A DNA stretch of 7,403 nucleotides from Villigracilis sp900696595 (GTDB lineage: Bacteria; Chloroflexota; Anaerolineae; Anaerolineales; Villigracilaceae): NCBI GenBank assembly GCA_030263615.1, contig SZPH01000120.1, positions 1-7,403 of the forward strand, given 5' to 3'. The notes beneath the pieces were generated by a model that worked only from the letters and a program-made list of their open reading frames with translations, did no database searches and was not told the origin of the DNA. Positions 4,889 to 7,403 of the stretch are shown here, piece after piece (within the stretch, counting starts at the first letter, position 1; each line of letters starts with the position of its first letter). A program made the translations under genes and the position numbers.

Positions 4889-5830
4889 ATGACCCTCCTC
4901 ATCGAACTCTTCACCAAAACCCTCACACAAGTCTGGCACACACTAACTGTGAACTGGGTTTTCCTCCTCGCCAGCGCGCTCATCGCCACGGCGCTCAAAC
5001 TATACGTGGATCAAGACCGCGTCGCGGCATTCCTCCAACGCAACCGCAAAGCGGGTGTGTTTATTGCCACAGGAGCGGCAATCGGCACGCCGCTCTGCTC
5101 GTGCGGAACGACTGCCATCATCCTCGGCATGATGGCAGGAAACATGCCCTGGGCGCCCATTATCGCGTTCATGGTCGCATCGCCCCTCACCTCCCCGCAG
5201 GAACTGGTTTTCAGCGCGGGTTTGTTCGGCTGGAAATTTGCACTGGCATTCTTCGGCGCGTCCATTTTATTGGGTCTGGCGGGCGGCGCATTCGCGCACA
5301 TCTTTGAGATGCGCGGCTGGCTTGCAAACCAGGCGCGCTTCAAGTCCATCTCGGGCGCATCAGGCTTGACCACCCCCGCCGATTCGATTCAACTAAATCA
5401 ATCGAAACCGCGTGTCACATTGAAACAATTCCTCGACGAAACCTGGCTTGCGGGCAAGCGCCTCACACTGTTCTTCCTCGGCTTTGCCTTCATCGGCTAT
5501 TTGCTCAACAACCTCATCCCCTCGCAATGGATTTCATCGTTGTTCGGCGAAGGACAGATCTACGGCGTGCCGCTCGCCGCTTTGCTCGGCATTCCCTTCT
5601 ATTTCAACACCGGAGCCTCCCTGCCGCTTGCCCGCGCGCTCATGGACGCGGGCATGAGTCAGGGCGCGGTTCTCGCGTTCCTTGTCACAGGCAGCGGCAC
5701 ATCCATTGGCGCAATCGTCGGCGCGTTGACCATCGCCCGCTGGCGTGTGGTTGCACTCGTTATCGCAACCTTGCTTCTTGGAGCGGTCGCGCTGGGATAC
5801 GGCTACAACATTCTGCTTGGAGTTTTGTAA
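4889..5830 (+). CDS. ArsP/UPF0718-type permease with a PLCSCG motif
   Basis: This 313-residue inner-membrane protein belongs to the predicted-permease family COG0701 (UPF0718, formerly DUF318), which includes the organoarsenical exporter ArsP. The hallmark is GTPLCSCGTT (66-75) with Cys70 and Cys72, followed by the conserved MVASPLTSP (95-103). A second, diverged half repeats this layout around GIPFYFNTGAS (234-244) and FLVTGSGTSIGA (264-275), without cysteines. About eight hydrophobic helices flank a polar linker (about 140-188). Cysteines in this motif bind trivalent arsenicals in ArsP, so a thiophilic substrate is plausible, but the cargo is not proven. ATG at 4889 was chosen over the TTG at 4853, which overlaps the upstream gene; AAGGGA (4871-4876) lies 12 bases upstream. 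The stop abuts the peptidase start (TAA-ATG). No ArsR-type regulator is in view. Confidence 0.88.
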   Translation: MTLLIELFTKTLTQVWHTLTVNWVFLLASALIATALKLYVDQDRVAAFLQRNRKAGVFIATGAAIGTPLCSCGTTAIILGMMAGNMPWAPIIAFMVASPLTSPQELVFSAGLFGWKFALAFFGASILLGLAGGAFAHIFEMRGWLANQARFKSISGASGLTTPADSIQLNQSKPRVTLKQFLDETWLAGKRLTLFFLGFAFIGYLLNNLIPSQWISSLFGEGQIYGVPLAALLGIPFYFNTGASLPLARALMDAGMSQGAVLAFLVTGSGTSIGAIVGALTIARWRVVALVIATLLLGAVALGYGYNILLGVL

Positions 5831-7039
5831 ATGAAAAACCGCCATCGCCTCGAACACGACCTGAATTTTCTTACGAGTCCCCAAGCCGCTGGGCGACTCT
5901 CAGGCACGGCAGGCGCGCATCGGACAGCGCATTATCTCAAAGCGGAATTAGACTCGCTGGGATTCGACTCCGCGCTTCAACCTGTGGGCGTCCCCGCTGC
6001 CCGCCTCACTTCGACCCCGCGCCTGATCGTTGGAACTCAAACCTTCTCCCCCCGCCGTGACTTCGCCGAACTGACCGCGCTCTCCGCAGGGGGATTTGTC
6101 AACAGTCAACTGCTCGTCGTCCGCGAAGACGACCTGCTCCGCCCCGAAGACTTCAAAGGCAAAGTCTTCCTCATCCTCGTACGCCCGCAGGGATTCAACC
6201 TTGCTGAAACAGTCAACGCTGCCGTTGAACTTGGCGCTGCCGCACTGCTCGTCGAACATGGAGAACCGCAGTGGTTTCACAAAACTGTGTATTCAGGCAA
6301 GGGCAAGATTCCCGTTTTGCGCGTGCGGACATCCATTGCCGAAGAACTCGCGCACATAAACGGCGCACAAGTTGAATTGGACTTGCCTCTCGATCGTGCG
6401 ACTCGTCCGTGCAACAACGTCCTCGGGCTCTTGCGCAACGACTCAGATTTCACTTTCGCCCTCACCGCGCACTACGATCACCTCGGCGATGATTCAGAGA
6501 ATGTACGTTTCTCTGGCGCGTTCGATAATGCCTCTGGCGTTGCGGCTATCTTACAAACGGCGCGCGAACTTGCGAAAGAAAAACTTCCGTTCAATTTATT
6601 GGTCGCGTTTTTGACAGGGGAAGAATCGGGCTTGTGGGGCGCGAAGCAGTTGATTACCCATCCGCCCGTGCCGATTTCCGCTATCATCAATCTGGATGGG
6701 ATTGGCAGTGAACCAAAACTCAACGCCCTGCGATTGGGACACCGTGGGCGCGGCGACCCGCTGGCTGAACTCGGCGAAAGTGTTTTACTGAAGCGCGGCA
6801 TTCAAGCGCAATGGGTCAGCGGCAGCGACGACTCGTCTGCGTTTATCTCGAAGGGAATCCCCACGCTTGGGTTGGGGCAGCAGCCCACAGGTCAGGCGCG
6901 CAGCGTCATGCACACGCCTCTCGATTCGCTCGAGTCGCTTCATCTTGAAACCATCCATCAAGGAGTTGAAGTTCTGGTGGAGATTGCTCGATCCATTTCT
7001 GAAATCCAAAAGGAGAAAAATCATGTCTACGCAAAATGA
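5831..7039 (+). CDS. M28-family zinc metallopeptidase with PA insert
   Basis: This 402-residue protein is an M28 peptidase, a family of two-zinc aminopeptidases and related hydrolases. All expected residues are present: His214 and Asp216 in AHYDHLG, bridging Asp232 in FDNASG, general base Glu264 and ligand Glu265 in GEESGLWG, Asp289 in NLDGIG, and His361 in MHTPLD. Residues about 1-80 hold the N-terminal helix with SGTAGAHRTAHYL, and about 85-185 form a protease-associated (PA) domain split from the catalytic part. No signal peptide or membrane anchor is visible, whereas many M28 enzymes are exported, so it appears cytosolic. The ATG directly follows the permease stop, with GGAG (5819-5822) eight bases upstream inside the permease gene. 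Its last 17 bases overlap the Cys-rich gene. Possible roles are processing of a peptide or cleavage of a thiol conjugate; neither is shown. Confidence 0.92.
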   Translation: MKNRHRLEHDLNFLTSPQAAGRLSGTAGAHRTAHYLKAELDSLGFDSALQPVGVPAARLTSTPRLIVGTQTFSPRRDFAELTALSAGGFVNSQLLVVREDDLLRPEDFKGKVFLILVRPQGFNLAETVNAAVELGAAALLVEHGEPQWFHKTVYSGKGKIPVLRVRTSIAEELAHINGAQVELDLPLDRATRPCNNVLGLLRNDSDFTFALTAHYDHLGDDSENVRFSGAFDNASGVAAILQTARELAKEKLPFNLLVAFLTGEESGLWGAKQLITHPPVPISAIINLDGIGSEPKLNALRLGHRGRGDPLAELGESVLLKRGIQAQWVSGSDDSSAFISKGIPTLGLGQQPTGQARSVMHTPLDSLESLHLETIHQGVEVLVEIARSISEIQKEKNHVYAK

Positions 7040-7271
7040 AAACCTGCTCGTCACGTTGATCAAAAAGTCGGTGGGATTGCCGACGGGCAAATCCGATTGC
7101 TGCGGCTCGACCGCTGGCGCATCCAGCGATTGCTGTGGCACAGAGACATCGGACGCTTCGCAGTCGTCTGGCTGTGGTTGCGGCAACGATGATTGCGGTG
7201 GCGTTTGCTGCGGCGCAGAAGAAGAAAAGCAATCCGAATCATCTCCCGCCATTGGTTCATCCGCGATATAG
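7023..7271 (+). CDS. Small protein with nine clustered cysteines
   Basis: This 82-residue protein is not recognised as a named family. An N-terminal amphipathic stretch (NENLLVTLIKKSVGLP, 5-20) leads into a Cys-, Gly-, Ser- and Asp-rich region. It contains DCCG (25-28), DCCG (36-39), GCGCG (50-54), DDCGG (56-60) and VCCG (61-64), that is C26, C27, C37, C38, C51, C53, C58, C62 and C63. An acidic, Ser-rich tail follows. There is no signal peptide. AGGAG (7011-7015) lies seven bases before the ATG, inside the peptidase gene, which it overlaps by 17 bases in another frame. Such clusters suit metal binding (metallothionein- or chaperone-like). A cysteine-rich peptide precursor with an N-terminal leader is an alternative, but no modifying enzyme is in the window. 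Position after the permease suggests a role in metal, metalloid or thiol handling. Confidence 0.82.
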   Translation: MSTQNENLLVTLIKKSVGLPTGKSDCCGSTAGASSDCCGTETSDASQSSGCGCGNDDCGGVCCGAEEEKQSESSPAIGSSAI

Positions 7272-7281
7272 TTGAAAACCT

Positions 7282-7302
7282 TTAGAGTCTCGCAGACCCT
7301 AA
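7282..7302. repeat. Palindrome after the Cys-rich gene
   Basis: TTAGAGTCT (7282-7290) pairs with AGACCCTAA (7294-7302) around CGC, with one A-C mismatch (7286 with 7298). It starts 11 bases after the stop codon and has no T-run. It may stabilise the 3' end of the message or be another dispersed palindrome. Beyond it, 7303-7403 contains no gene I can support. Confidence 0.5.
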
Positions 7303-7403
7303 GCCGCCGCAGAAAAATAACTTTTCGGATTCGTAGTATGCTTGCGGAACAGGTCAGACACGGCCAAGTTTACCGTAGAGTTGCAAGTCATGAAAAGAAC
7401 AAA

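Noticed and set aside
7303..7389. Possible promoter (TAGTAT at about 7335-7340)
   Set aside because: No matching -35 box at proper spacing was found, and sigma preferences of the organism are unknown.
7390..7403. Possible start of a further gene (ATG AAA AGA ACA)
   Set aside because: Only four codons are inside the window and no good ribosome binding site precedes them, so it cannot be supported.
1..7403. CRISPR array, transposase, tRNA or rRNA
   Set aside because: I saw no regularly spaced direct repeats, no transposase-like protein and no recognisable tRNA or rRNA segment. The repeats present are dispersed palindromes.

Overview
This 7.4-kb window carries ten complete genes, all on the + strand. 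Most gaps are short, and several stop/start junctions overlap or abut. Shine-Dalgarno sites are purine-rich (GGAG/AGGAG type), GC content is moderately high, and small palindromic repeats fill several gaps. The protein types and the hairpin-rich spacers suggest a bacterial chromosome, possibly Chloroflexota (Anaerolineae-like). That placement is an impression from gene content, not a demonstrated assignment. There is no rRNA, tRNA, transposase or CRISPR array.

Region 1 (1-2001) begins with a gene-free leader containing a long terminator-like hairpin and two smaller hairpins. Three stand-alone enzyme genes follow: a GNAT acetyltransferase, a VOC/glyoxalase-fold protein and an alpha/beta hydrolase with a recognisable catalytic triad. 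Twin copies of a small TGCAAA hairpin flank the GNAT gene and differ by one compensated base pair.

Region 2 (2001-4579) starts with two back-to-back palindromes, one on each strand. A tightly coupled trio follows: a six-helix membrane protein, a four-helix membrane protein and a SigZ-like ECF sigma factor, joined by two ATGA stop/start overlaps. The sigma factor ends in a Cys/His-rich tail. A hairpin separates it from a HAD-family phosphatase-like gene. More copies of the palindrome family and a strong rho-independent terminator then close the region.

Region 3 (4580-7271) is a four-gene unit: a small charged helical protein with a CC pair, an ArsP/UPF0718-type permease with a PLCSCG motif, an M28 metallopeptidase with all expected zinc ligands and no signal peptide, and an 82-residue protein with nine cysteines in CCG/CGC clusters. 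The permease and both Cys-bearing small proteins point to handling of a thiophilic metal or metalloid, or of thiol compounds. This is inference; the role of the peptidase is unknown. The unit is the best candidate here for an undescribed system, followed by the membrane-protein/SigZ trio. The last 130 bases hold one palindrome and no gene that can be supported.
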